Notes under the pieces: model-generated
The model's database searches: none
What the model was told of the DNA's origin: nothing
The model's input: only the letters and a program-made list of their open reading frames with translations
Shown: positions 19,447-27,865 of the stretch, one piece after another
Layout of the letters: the number at the start of each line of letters is the position of its first letter
Numbering within the stretch: position 1 is the first letter of the stretch
Made by a program: the position numbers and the translations under genes
Assembly: GCF_003231285.1 (NCBI RefSeq)
Contig: NZ_QKNS01000001.1
Location: forward strand, 682,001 to 746,000
DNA from: Hymenobacter sediminis
Lineage (GTDB): Bacteria > Bacteroidota > Bacteroidia > Cytophagales > Hymenobacteraceae
DNA length: 64,000 bases
Reading direction: 5' to 3'

Positions 19447-19560
19447 ACAGGTGTAGTCGTGAAAGGTAAATGTAGAAGTGAGAGGGTGGAGCGGAGGCGC
19501 GAAGGGCCGATTGGTAAATAGCGAAGGAAAAGGTAAACTCTGGTATGTAGGTAGCAACTT

Positions 19561-19995
19561 TTACTGTACCCCGGTGCTGCCGTAGCCGCCGGTGCCGCGT
19601 GAGGTTTCGCTCAGGGCAGTTACCGGTTGCCATTCCACGGTTTCGTGGCGGGCCACTACCAGCTGCGCGATACGCTCCCCATCCTGCACCACAAACTCCG
19701 CATCGGAGAGGTTTACGAGCAGAACTTTCAGCTCGCCCCGGTAATCAGCATCGATGGTGCCGGGACTGTTGACCAAGCCAATTCCGTGTTTGAAGGCCAA
19801 GCCACTGCGGGGGCGCACCTGCATCTCGTAGCCTACCGGAATTTCGAGAAATAAGCCAGTAGGGATGAGGGCGCGTTGCAGGGGCTTCAACGTAACGGGC
19901 TCCGGGAGGTTGGCCCGCACGTCCATTCCGGCGGCATGGGCTGTCTGATATTCGGGCAACGGGTGGCGGGAAGTGTTGATAACAGAAATCAGCAT
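19561..19995 (-). CDS. dut: dUTP diphosphatase
   Basis: 144 aa from ATG 19995, normal for trimeric dUTPases. It hydrolyses dUTP to dUMP, keeping uracil out of DNA and feeding dTMP synthesis. All motifs are present: AGMDVRA (1), PRSGLA (2), [13 protein letters not shown] (3, with catalytic Asp), GERIAQLVV (4) and the Gly-rich C-terminal [10 protein letters not shown] (5). A promoter box lies 33 bp upstream. Confidence 0.97.
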   Translation of the reverse strand: MLISVINTSRHPLPEYQTAHAAGMDVRANLPEPVTLKPLQRALIPTGLFLEIPVGYEMQVRPRSGLAFKHGIGLVNSPGTIDADYRGELKVLLVNLSDAEFVVQDGERIAQLVVARHETVEWQPVTALSETSRGTGGYGSTGVQ

Positions 19996-20027
19996 GAGCA
20001 AGAGGAGCCACAGGCATTTGCCAGCAG

Positions 20028-20035
20028 CAAAGGTA
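20028..20035 (-). promoter_or_regulatory. -7 box of the dut promoter
   Basis: TACCTTTG on the minus strand, an exact TAnnTTTG match, placing the transcription start near 20021 and the dut ATG about 25 nt later. No convincing -33 element. Confidence 0.45.
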
Positions 20036-20144
20036 GAAAAGGAAGAATGGGTTGTGGTACTATTTTGCCGGATTACGAGGAATTACTGGATGATTCCGAT
20101 GCAGAGCTATTTTCCAGCAACTCATTTATTGGAGGTACCCTGCA

Positions 20145-21644
20145 TCAGATGGAGCGCAGCCTGCGACCTTCTATTAGCGCTACAGCCCCTACAAACCCCA
20201 GTGTAAGCAAAGCGTGAAAACCGTAGCGCGGCCAACCTGCGGTTACCGGCAGCCACCAACTCAAGGCTACTACCCCCACTGCAAGGCTCAACCAGCCCAG
20301 GAGCTTTAGCACAGGGTAGGGAACTGGGAAGTGCCGCTCGCCCAGCCACCAGCACAGCGCAGCCATTAGGAAATAGCAGGCCAGGGTAGCAATGGCCGAG
20401 CCCATGTAGCCCAGCACCGGAATCAGCAGAAAGTTGAGGGCCACTGTGAGCACCGCGCCGGCAAACCCGATGTAGGTGCCGTAGTAGGTTTTGTCAGTCA
20501 GCTTAAACCATACCGAGAGGTTCCAGTACACGCCCAGAAAAAGGTTGGCCAGCAGCAGAACCGGCACGACGGCTAGCCCCTGCAAGTACTCGGGCCGCCG
20601 CAGAAATAGCTGGGCCACAATATCCACGTTCACGCTTACGCCTACGAACAGCATGGCGCAGCACAGGGTAAACCACTTAAGAACCAGGGCAAAGGTGCGG
20701 GGCGAGTTTTTATCGTTGCTTTGGGCGAAAAAGAACGGCTCGGCGGCATACCGAAAGGCTTGAATAACCAAGCTCATCAAGATGCTGATTTTGTAGCAAG
20801 CCCCGTAGATACCCACGGCCGCCAGGTTGCTTTGGCCAGGGTAGAAGTTTTCGGGTAGCCAGCGGGGGAGCAGGATTCGGTCCAGGGTTTCGTTAACCAT
20901 GCCCGCAAGTCCCATCAGCATGATAGGGTAGGCGTAGCGCAAAAGTGGGCGTAGGGGCTCCAGGCTCAGGCTCGGCCTGAAATCTAGCAACTCCCGGCTC
21001 AGCAGCAGCAAGGTAAACGCACTGGCCGCCAAGTTGGAGATAAACACGTACCCTACCCCTATACTGGGGTCATAAGCCTTTTCAATAAACGGGCGCAAAC
21101 CTGTGAGGTAGTCACCGGCCAGCACATCGGGGCAGAACACGATGAAGAACAGGTTCAGCCCCACGTTCAGCACAATATTAGCTAACCGGATAGCCGCAAA
21201 CTTCTTGGCTTTATTCTCTAATCGGAGCCGCGCAAACGGAATGGCTGCCACCGCATCCAGCCCCAGAATTACGGCAATCCAGATGGCAAACCGCTCGTGG
21301 CCTGGTGGCAGGCTTAGCAAGCTCATCAGCGGCCGAGCCAGCAATCCTAAGGCTATGGTTAGCAAAATGCTGGTGAGTATGAGCAATGTCATCACCCGGT
21401 TATACAGCTCTTGCCGGTCGGTGCCGGGGCGGTTGGCAAAGCGGAAATAGGTAGTTTCCATGCCGTAGGTGAACAGCACATTCAGAAACGACACATAGGC
21501 GTACAGCCCTGTTACGATACCGTACTGTGCCGCCGCAAACCGCTTGGTGTAAATGGGCACCAGCAGCGTATTCAATACCCGCCCAACAATGCTGCTGATG
21601 CCGTACACGGCCGTCTGGGAAGCCAGTCGCTTGGCTATACTCAT
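20145..21644 (-). CDS. Polysaccharide biosynthesis flippase (Wzx/MATE-like)
   Basis: 499 aa with about 12-14 transmembrane helices spread over the whole length. The N-terminus (ASQTAVYGISSIVGRVLNTLL) and the loop RFANRPGTDRQELYNRVM match oligosaccharide flippases of the MVF superfamily, which move undecaprenyl-linked glycans across the inner membrane. Neighbours fit: an NDP-sugar-forming enzyme and dut follow on the same strand. Substrate unknown. Full length. Confidence 0.9.
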   Translation of the reverse strand: MSIAKRLASQTAVYGISSIVGRVLNTLLVPIYTKRFAAAQYGIVTGLYAYVSFLNVLFTYGMETTYFRFANRPGTDRQELYNRVMTLLILTSILLTIALGLLARPLMSLLSLPPGHERFAIWIAVILGLDAVAAIPFARLRLENKAKKFAAIRLANIVLNVGLNLFFIVFCPDVLAGDYLTGLRPFIEKAYDPSIGVGYVFISNLAASAFTLLLLSRELLDFRPSLSLEPLRPLLRYAYPIMLMGLAGMVNETLDRILLPRWLPENFYPGQSNLAAVGIYGACYKISILMSLVIQAFRYAAEPFFFAQSNDKNSPRTFALVLKWFTLCCAMLFVGVSVNVDIVAQLFLRRPEYLQGLAVVPVLLLANLFLGVYWNLSVWFKLTDKTYYGTYIGFAGAVLTVALNFLLIPVLGYMGSAIATLACYFLMAALCWWLGERHFPVPYPVLKLLGWLSLAVGVVALSWWLPVTAGWPRYGFHALLTLGFVGAVALIEGRRLRSI

Positions 21645-21690
21645 GTAGGAAACCTCTCAGAAATGATACAGAAAACGCCCCGCCGAACAG

Positions 21691-21731
21691 CAGAACGTCA
21701 TGCTGCAGCAGGTGCGCAGCATGACGTTCTG
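21691..21731. terminator. Hairpin between enoyl-CoA hydratase and flippase genes
   Basis: Perfect 16-bp inverted repeat CAGAACGTCATGCTGC / GCAGCATGACGTTCTG with a 9-nt loop, 17 bp after the enoyl-CoA hydratase stop. No strong T-run, so it may be a terminator or an RNA-stability hairpin. Confidence 0.6.
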
Positions 21732-21747
21732 GAAAGGGGTAGGCAGG

Positions 21748-22533
21748 CTACTTACCCGTGAATACTGCAGGACGCTTCTCCAGAAAAGCCGAAGTGCCTT
21801 CCCGGAAATCCTCCGAATCAAAGCAGCGGGCGAAGGCATTGGCTTCGGCCTGGTAGCCGTGCCGGTCCTTATCATAGAAGGCATTTACGCTGTCGATGCA
21901 CAGGCCCAGGGCCAGGGGAGCTTTGGTCAGGATGCGCGTGAGCAGTTGCTTGGTAAAGCTAAGTAGCTCTGCCTGGGGCACTACGTGATTTACCAGCCCA
22001 AGGCGTAGGGCCTCGTCGGCCTTTATCATGTCGGCCGTGAGTAGTAGTTCAATGGCTTTGCCCTTGCCAATCAGCTGGGTTAGGCGCTGGGTACCCCCGT
22101 AACCCGGAATCAGGCCCAGATTTACTTCTGGTTGCCCAAACCGGGCATTTTCGGAAGCAATACGCATGTGGCAGGCCATAGCCAGTTCGCAGCCTCCACC
22201 GAGGGCAAACCCGTTTACAGCCGCAATAACCGGCTTCGGGCTTTCTTCTAGCAGGCAAAATGCTTCCTGGCCTCGTTCTGCCGCACGCCGAGCCGAAATT
22301 TCATCCAGTTGGGTCAACTCCGCAATATCGGCCCCGGCCACAAACGACTTCTCCCCGCTGCCCGTCAGGATAATGCCGCGCACAGACGGATCGTCGAGAG
22401 CCTGCTGAGCAGCCTTCCTGATTTCCTCAATGGTAGCCGCATTCAGCGCGTTCAGCTTATCCGGGCGGTTAATGGTGATGGTCAGGATGCCAGTTTCGGC
22501 TTCCAGCTGATAGAGCAGGTTGGTAAAGGTCAT
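21748..22533 (-). CDS. Enoyl-CoA hydratase (crotonase family)
   Basis: 261 aa, full length. It should hydrate trans-2-enoyl-CoA to 3-hydroxyacyl-CoA in fatty-acid or amino-acid degradation. The oxyanion-hole segments SFVAGADIAEL (about 62-72) and ALGGGCELAM (about 108-117) are intact and both catalytic glutamates are present (in GGGCE and in FGQPEVNLGLIPGYGG). This favours a true hydratase over other crotonase reactions. Monocistronic: a promoter box upstream and a hairpin downstream. Confidence 0.93.
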   Translation of the reverse strand: MTFTNLLYQLEAETGILTITINRPDKLNALNAATIEEIRKAAQQALDDPSVRGIILTGSGEKSFVAGADIAELTQLDEISARRAAERGQEAFCLLEESPKPVIAAVNGFALGGGCELAMACHMRIASENARFGQPEVNLGLIPGYGGTQRLTQLIGKGKAIELLLTADMIKADEALRLGLVNHVVPQAELLSFTKQLLTRILTKAPLALGLCIDSVNAFYDKDRHGYQAEANAFARCFDSEDFREGTSAFLEKRPAVFTGK

Positions 22534-22568
22534 GGTTGGTAGAAGGGGTAGGGCTCAGAGAACAGCGG

Positions 22569-22576
22569 TAAAGATA
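22569..22576 (-). promoter_or_regulatory. Possible -7 box for the enoyl-CoA hydratase gene
   Basis: TATCTTTA on the minus strand, 36 bp before the ATG; one mismatch to TAnnTTTG. No -33 element seen. Confidence 0.4.
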
Positions 22577-22783
22577 AAACGAATTGCGCCGCTAGTGTTC
22601 TTCGGCCCAATGGCCCCTACCCCCAGTAGCATTGCCAAGGCCGCGGCTCGCGTAACGGCTGGGCTCACTATGGAAGTGGAGCGAGGTGATTTTGGGTAAT
22701 TGATGAGGTGGATAATTAAATTGATAAATTTATATATTTAGCCTTCTCCTTGTTTCATCTTCACTATCAACTGGTTCCGGTCT

Positions 22784-23203
22784 ATGGGTTTTGTATCTGA
22801 ATTCAAAGAGTTCATCTCTAAAGGTAATGTCCTCGACCTCGCGGTGGGGGTTATCATCGGAGGGGCCTTTGGCAATATCGTTAAGTCGCTGACTGATGAT
22901 GTATTGATGCCAGTGCTGACCCTATTAACCGGGGGGCTCGATTTTAAAGATTGGTTTCTGGCCCTTGATGGCTCGACCTACAAAACGCTGGAAGAAGCGA
23001 AGAAAGCGGGAGCAGCTACAGTTAATTATGGCTTGTTTTTGAATGCGGTTATCACCTTCCTGTTGATGGCTTTTGCTATTTTCTGGCTGGTTAAGATTGC
23101 CAACCGCTTCAAAAGACCTCAAGAGGTTATTCCCGTTGCTGACCTCGGCCCAACCAAAGATCAGCAGCTCCTTATGGAAATCCGGGACGCTTTGCGCAAA
23201 TAG
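22784..23203 (+). CDS. mscL: Large-conductance mechanosensitive channel MscL
   Basis: 139 aa. MscL is a homopentameric inner-membrane pore that opens under membrane tension and releases solutes on hypo-osmotic shock. The N-terminal amphipathic helix (EFKEFISKGNVLDLAVGVIIGGAFG) leads into TM1, a periplasmic loop (about 50-75), TM2 (about 80-102) and a cytoplasmic helix. The 100 bp upstream is distinctly AT-rich (near 22690-22760) compared with the rest of the window, as expected for a promoter, but the exact box is unclear. Confidence 0.97.
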   Translation: MGFVSEFKEFISKGNVLDLAVGVIIGGAFGNIVKSLTDDVLMPVLTLLTGGLDFKDWFLALDGSTYKTLEEAKKAGAATVNYGLFLNAVITFLLMAFAIFWLVKIANRFKRPQEVIPVADLGPTKDQQLLMEIRDALRK

Positions 23204-23365
23204 TCACGGTGTAGCGCATAACCTGAAACGTAGTCTACCCCATCCATTCGGCTTTAAGAAACGTACTTCGCGTAGGAGCCGCTCAGGCAATTCCCTACCC
23301 CTTCTTGAAGAAGCTGATATGGTCAGCGGATCAGGTGCAAATGCCACTTTCCACCTGATTTGAAC

Positions 23366-23373
23366 TAACTTTG
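23366..23373 (+). promoter_or_regulatory. -7 box upstream of the small basic exported protein
   Basis: TAACTTTG, an exact TAnnTTTG match, 86 bp before the ATG at 23460; a TTTCC sequence about 18 nt upstream could be the -33 region. Confidence 0.5.
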
Positions 23374-23459
23374 TCGGCCTCCCGTTGGGCGCTCAAAATC
23401 GTTTGCGTTTGCCTTGAATTGCAACGGTTTACAACCCTGTTTTTTTGCCGTCTTGCATT

Positions 23460-23912
23460 ATGAAGAAGTTGCTTTCTGCTGTACTCCTGGCCTCTGTTAG
23501 TTTGCTGGCGGCTCCCGCTGTTAAGGCGCAAACCACTGCCAGTGCGGCTTACTCCGGGCAGGCGAAGCGGGCTGAGCAAGGGCAACGTAAAAAGCGGCAA
23601 GCCTCTGCCACCGACATCGCCCGCATGCAACAACGCATGAGCATGAATCCCGATGAGGTAAAGCGCGACCAGCAAATGGAGATTCTTGAGGCTCGCTCAG
23701 GCATGAGTACGGCCAACACCAGCTTCGGCCGCTCATCGGGCCCAGCGCGTCAGTTTGAAAAAGGCTCGGGAGGTTTCACTGTCCGTAAGTTTAAAGATAG
23801 CCGCATTGGTACCGCCCGGCAGAAGCGAGGGCAGACCCGCCCCGCAGGTTTCGTGGATCCTAAAGGCAAGCCATTAAGTCACAAAAAGAAAAAGCACTTT
23901 CTTTTCTTTTAA
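23460..23912 (+). CDS. Small, very basic exported protein of unknown function
   Basis: 150 aa from ATG 23460, where a signal peptide begins (MKKLLSAVLLASVSLLAAP, cleavage near VKAQ). The mature part is strongly basic (QGQRKKRQ, a final HKKKKH segment) with a mid-region of charged helix (RMSMNPDEVKRDQQMEILEARSG cut into runs of K, R, E). I recognise no domain. Basic exported proteins of this size may bind nucleic acid or anionic surface polymers, but nothing proves it here. A promoter box lies upstream and a very long palindrome begins 6 bp after the stop. Confidence 0.75.
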   Translation: MKKLLSAVLLASVSLLAAPAVKAQTTASAAYSGQAKRAEQGQRKKRQASATDIARMQQRMSMNPDEVKRDQQMEILEARSGMSTANTSFGRSSGPARQFEKGSGGFTVRKFKDSRIGTARQKRGQTRPAGFVDPKGKPLSHKKKKHFLFF

Positions 23913-23917
23913 ACCTG

Positions 23918-23996
23918 TTCTATCCAACTAAATACAAAAGCAAAAGCCGTGACGCACTGCGTCACGGCTTTTGCTTTTGTATTTAGTTGGATAGAA
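23918..23996. terminator. Perfect 39-bp-arm inverted repeat, bidirectional terminator
   Basis: Arms 23918-23956 and 23958-23996 are perfectly complementary with a single-base centre. The inner part (AAAAGCCGTGACGCA and its complement) with A/T tracts is a standard terminator; the outer part extends the stem to 39 bp. It separates two convergent genes, ending 10 bp before the stop of the minus-strand lipoprotein. Confidence 0.85.
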
Positions 23997-24005
23997 TTAC
24001 CCTAC

Positions 24006-24224
24006 TTAGTGTCGTAAGCGGATAAGTGAGGGCCAGTAAAGCACCGCCGCAATTGATGAGCGAACGGCGGCTGAGTCATTTTGTGCCAAGGGGCGCACTT
24101 CTGAAAGCAGGTCTTTGGCTTGGCTGTTGCCAGCCGCGCCGCGCGCCTGCCGGCCGAACTCTGGCACCAAGGCGCAGGAAGCCAAGCCGGAAAGCAGAAC
24201 CAGAAGAAGTAACGCTCGCTTCAT
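24006..24224 (-). CDS. Small hypothetical lipoprotein
   Basis: 72 aa from ATG 24224. Signal peptide with a clear lipobox (LSGLASC), so a mature lipoprotein of about 55 residues. No domain recognised; Arg/Ala-rich with a possible amphipathic helix (SAAVRSSIAAVLYW). Convergent with the basic exported protein and sharing the long palindrome as terminator. Confidence 0.65.
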   Translation of the reverse strand: MKRALLLLVLLSGLASCALVPEFGRQARGAAGNSQAKDLLSEVRPLAQNDSAAVRSSIAAVLYWPSLIRLRH

Positions 24225-24230
24225 ATACAA

Positions 24231-24559
24231 GAGGTTAAGCCGCTCATACTAGGTAGCATGCCGTTTTGCAAAAGCCTACTATCTCGTATGGTAGCCCACC
24301 ATGGATGGCTCGGAGATGCGAGGTCAAACGCCCAATCCTCTATAAAGAGGAAATCTACGTTTGTTTGCACCCACCCGGGCGTATTACAGTCTTCAACAGC
24401 GCCACCCAACAGCTTAAGCTGCTACAGCTTCGCGTCTAAAGTAAGAATAATTAGATATCAGAAGGTAGTGTAGTACCATTAACACACCGTTAATAGATGG
24501 GAGCAAGAAAAGTTGATTGAGCAATCCAAATAGGGTAGGGGTTGGTGGTATCAGTCCTA
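24231..24559. other. Intergenic region, no supported gene
   Basis: About 330 bp between the small lipoprotein and the infB terminator. Base composition is lower in GC than nearby genes. It contains short dyads (GAGGAT/CTATAAAGAGG; CAGCTTAAGCTG near 24411) and a minus-strand 62-codon frame with no homology I recognise. The promoter of the lipoprotein should lie here but no clear box was found. Confidence 0.5.
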
Positions 24560-24612
24560 CTATACATGAGAAGGGCCCGCGCTTACTAAGCGCGGGCCCT
24601 TCTCATGTATAG
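24560..24612. terminator. Perfect 26-bp-arm inverted repeat downstream of infB
   Basis: Arms 24560-24585 and 24587-24612 are perfectly complementary around one unpaired base; the core AAGGGCCCGCGCTTA is GC-rich. It lies 13 bp after the infB stop and should end the rimP-nusA-infB transcript. There is no strong T-run. Confidence 0.75.
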
Positions 24613-24624
24613 CAAAGCGGTGTA

Positions 24625-27600
24625 TTACAGGGTCCGCTTTACTTCTTTCTCTTCAAAACCTTCAATGTTGTCACCTTCACGCAGGTCGTTGAAGCCTTTC
24701 AGCGAAATACCGCATTCGTACCCTTGGCGTACTTCCGACACGTCGTCTTTGTAGCGCTTGAGGTCCTGAATTTCGCCAGAGTACACCACAATCCCGTCGC
24801 GCACCAGGCGGACTTTGGTTTTGCGGGTGAAAGTGCCATCTGTTACCATACAGCCGGCAATAGTGCCCACCTTGGTAATGTTGAACACCTGGCGAACTTC
24901 GGCATTGGCGACTACCACCTCCTGCACCGTTGGAGCAAGCATGCCTTCCATGGCATCCTTCACTTCATTGATGGCATTGTAGATGATAGAGTAGAGGCGG
25001 ATATCAATCTGCTCCTGCTCCGCCAGCTTACGGGCGCTCTGCGAAGGCCGCACCTGGAAGCCAATGATGATGGCATCGGAGGCCGAAGCCAGCAGCACGT
25101 CGGATTCCGAAATGGCACCTACCCCTTTGTTGAGGATGTTCACGGCCACTTCCGGCGTGCTCAGCTTCAGCAGGGAGTCGGCCAGTGCTTCTACCGAACC
25201 ATCCACGTCGCCCTTCACAATAACGTTGAGCTCCTTGAACGAACCGATAGCCAAACGGCGACCAATTTCGTCGAGGGTGATGTGCTTCTTGGTGCGCAGG
25301 CTCTGCTCACGGGCCAGCTGCTGACGCTGGGTGGCCAGTTCGCGGGCTTCACGCTCCGTTTCCATCACCTGAATCTTGTCGCCGGCCTGAGGAGCGCCAG
25401 TGAGACCCAGCACCTGTACGGGGGTAGCCGGACCAGCTTTCTTCATTTTCTTACCGCGGTGGTCCGTCATGGCCTTTACGCGGCCGAAGTGCGGACCTGC
25501 CAGCACGATGTCGCCAACTTCCATGGTACCTGTCTGTACCAGTACGGTAGTCACATAGCCACGACCTTTGTCGAGGGAGGCTTCAATAACCGTACCCACG
25601 GCATGACGGTCGGGGTTTGCTGTCAGCTCAAGAATCTCAGCTTCCAGCAGAACCTTCTCTAGCAGATCGTCGATGCCCAGACCAGTCTTGGCCGACACTT
25701 CCTGGGACTGGTATTTACCGCCCCATTCTTCCACCAGAATATTAATAGCCGACAGCTCTTCCCGCACTTTGTCGGGGTTAGCGCCAGGCTTATCAATCTT
25801 GTTCAGCGCAATTACAATCGGTACACCGGCTGCCTGCGCGTGGTTGATGGCTTCCTTGGTTTGCGGCATTACCGAGTCGTCGGCAGCTACCACAATGATG
25901 GCAATATCAGTCACTTTAGCACCACGGGCACGCATAGCGGTAAACGCTTCGTGACCTGGGGTGTCAAGGAAGGTTACGCGCTTGCCCGATTTGGTCATCA
26001 CGTCGTAAGCACCAATGTGCTGCGTGATACCGCCGGCTTCACCTTTCGCTACGCTCGCGTTGCGGATATAGTCAAGCAGCGAGGTCTTACCGTGGTCAAC
26101 GTGACCCATGATGGTCACGATAGGAGCCCGCGGCTGCAGATCTTCCGGTGCGTCCTCAATATCGATGGTTGTTTCCTCTTCCTCCGCGCTCAGGAATTCC
26201 ACGTCGTAGCCAAACTCATCCGCAATAACGGTGATGGCTTCGGCATCGAGGCGCTGGTTGATGGAAACGAACATGCCCATGTTAAGGCACACCTTGATTA
26301 CTTCGTTCACCGATACATCCATGAACGACGCGAGGTCGTTGGCAGAAATGAACTCGGTTACTTTAAGCGTTTTGGCGTCCAGTTCGTTCTGAGCACGCAG
26401 AGCCTCACGGTCTTCGGCTGCCATGTTCCGCTTGTCGCGGCGGTACTTTGCTCGATTCTGTTGCTGACCACCACGGCCGCCGCTGAGTTTAGCAAGCGTC
26501 GCTTTGATCTGCTCCTGAATCTGCTTGTCGTTTTGCTCAGGGGTAAGTGCCGGAGCCGGCTGGCGGTTGCCGCCTTGGTTCTGGCCTTGGCCCTGGCGGT
26601 TACCACCCTGCTGGCCCGGACGGTTGCCACCTTGCCCACCGGGCCGGTTGCCTCCACCTTGCTGGCCGGGGCCACCTTGGCGGTTGCCACCTTGCTGACC
26701 CGTTTGGCCGCCCTGCCCACCTTGCTGACCGGGCTGGCCCGGACCGCTCATGGGAATACGCTGGCGCTTTTTCTTATCAGGGCTGATGCCGCTCTTGCGA
26801 ACATCAGACGAAGCCACAGGACGAGCCCCACGGCCACCGCCACCACGCCGGGACGAATCGAGCGGAAGCTCAATCTTGCCCAGTACCGTTAGGCCTTTGA
26901 GCTGATCTGCCTTCGCAACGATAGTGCCTTCCTCAGTAGCTGGAGCTTCCGGGGTAGCTTCGGCAGGAGCAGCAGGTGCTACTGGTGCCGCCGGCTTAGG
27001 AGCCTCGGCGACCGGAGCTGGAGTAGGGGCCGGTGCTGGCTTAGGTGCTTCTGCCACGGGCGCGGGCTTGGGTGCAACCGGAGCCGGCTGAGGAGCCGGA
27101 GCTGGCGCAGCAGGTTTGGGAGCCTCAGCAGCCGGAGCTGGGGTAGGAGCTTGCGGAGTAGCAGGCTTAGGAGTTTCTGCCACGGGCGCGGGCTTAGGAG
27201 CGGGAGCAGCTGGTGCTACTGGCGCAGCAGGCTTAGGAGCTTCCGCAGCCGGAGCCGGGGTAGGAGCAGGCGCAACGGGCCGGGGTGGCACGGGACGCCC
27301 TTTCGAGTCAAGCTCGATTTTACCCAACACCTTCAGGCCCGGAACCCGAGCCGGCTCTTCAGCTGGCGTAGCGGGTTTGGGCGCCTCGGCGGCGGGAGCG
27401 GGGGTAGGGGCTTGCGGAGCAGCGGGCTTGGGAGCCGGCGCAGCAGGAGCGGCAGGTTTGGGCGTAGCCGTTTCGGCTGCCCGGGCCTGAGCAGCCTGCA
27501 CCGCCGCAGCTTCCAGCTCGCTTTGGCGCTTGGCCTGGCTGAGCTTTGCGGCTTCCATCTTGTCCTGCGCCGACGATGCAAACGCCTTTTCGAGCAGGGA

Positions 27601-27741
27601 AACCTGCTCCGACGTCAGCTTGGTCGTCGGTTTGTTTTCGATGTTATGCCCTTTTCCCGCCAGAAAATCTACAATCGTAGAAAGTCCAACGTTCAGGTCT
27701 TTGGCCGCCTGATTCAGCCGTTTGGTTGCTGCTTCCGCCAT
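24625..27741 (-). CDS. infB: Translation initiation factor IF-2
   Basis: About 1038 aa from ATG 27741. IF-2 is the GTPase that delivers fMet-tRNA to the 30S P site and drives subunit joining. The chosen start [19 protein letters not shown] matches IF-2 N domains; an ATG 12 codons upstream falls inside the promoter box. Layout: IF-2N domain (1-50), a very long Pro/Ala/Lys-rich region (about 85-290) with repeats such as [12 protein letters not shown], a Gly/Gln-rich region (about 330-400), a second IF2-N, then the G domain with [23 protein letters not shown] and NKID, and C-terminal domains. Last gene of rimP-nusA-infB, with an extra promoter box in front. Confidence 0.97.
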   Translation of the reverse strand: MAEAATKRLNQAAKDLNVGLSTIVDFLAGKGHNIENKPTTKLTSEQVSLLEKAFASSAQDKMEAAKLSQAKRQSELEAAAVQAAQARAAETATPKPAAPAAPAPKPAAPQAPTPAPAAEAPKPATPAEEPARVPGLKVLGKIELDSKGRPVPPRPVAPAPTPAPAAEAPKPAAPVAPAAPAPKPAPVAETPKPATPQAPTPAPAAEAPKPAAPAPAPQPAPVAPKPAPVAEAPKPAPAPTPAPVAEAPKPAAPVAPAAPAEATPEAPATEEGTIVAKADQLKGLTVLGKIELPLDSSRRGGGGRGARPVASSDVRKSGISPDKKKRQRIPMSGPGQPGQQGGQGGQTGQQGGNRQGGPGQQGGGNRPGGQGGNRPGQQGGNRQGQGQNQGGNRQPAPALTPEQNDKQIQEQIKATLAKLSGGRGGQQQNRAKYRRDKRNMAAEDREALRAQNELDAKTLKVTEFISANDLASFMDVSVNEVIKVCLNMGMFVSINQRLDAEAITVIADEFGYDVEFLSAEEEETTIDIEDAPEDLQPRAPIVTIMGHVDHGKTSLLDYIRNASVAKGEAGGITQHIGAYDVMTKSGKRVTFLDTPGHEAFTAMRARGAKVTDIAIIVVAADDSVMPQTKEAINHAQAAGVPIVIALNKIDKPGANPDKVREELSAINILVEEWGGKYQSQEVSAKTGLGIDDLLEKVLLEAEILELTANPDRHAVGTVIEASLDKGRGYVTTVLVQTGTMEVGDIVLAGPHFGRVKAMTDHRGKKMKKAGPATPVQVLGLTGAPQAGDKIQVMETEREARELATQRQQLAREQSLRTKKHITLDEIGRRLAIGSFKELNVIVKGDVDGSVEALADSLLKLSTPEVAVNILNKGVGAISESDVLLASASDAIIIGFQVRPSQSARKLAEQEQIDIRLYSIIYNAINEVKDAMEGMLAPTVQEVVVANAEVRQVFNITKVGTIAGCMVTDGTFTRKTKVRLVRDGIVVYSGEIQDLKRYKDDVSEVRQGYECGISLKGFNDLREGDNIEGFEEKEVKRTL

Positions 27742-27774
27742 TCTATGCTCGCGAACGATACTCTTATTCAGTTG

Positions 27775-27782
27775 CAAAGGTA
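27775..27782 (-). promoter_or_regulatory. Possible internal promoter for infB
   Basis: TACCTTTG on the minus strand (27782-27775), exact -7 consensus, 34 nt before the infB ATG; it would allow infB expression independent of the nusA transcript. -33 element not clear. Confidence 0.45.
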
Positions 27783-27865
27783 CTATATTAAATCTTGCCG
27801 GGCGGGGTCAAAATCAAGCCACCCGGCCTGATTTTAACTCCCTTGCCGTACCGGCCGCCGCGCAC

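Noticed and set aside
24221..24409. 62-codon minus-strand frame with several Trp residues
   Set aside because: No homology recognised, poor codon pattern, and it overlaps the lipoprotein start; left out of the gene list.
25840..26892. 350-codon plus-strand open frame over infB
   Set aside because: Antisense to the IF-2 coding region; low-complexity Leu/Ala content mirrors the Gly/Gln-rich part.
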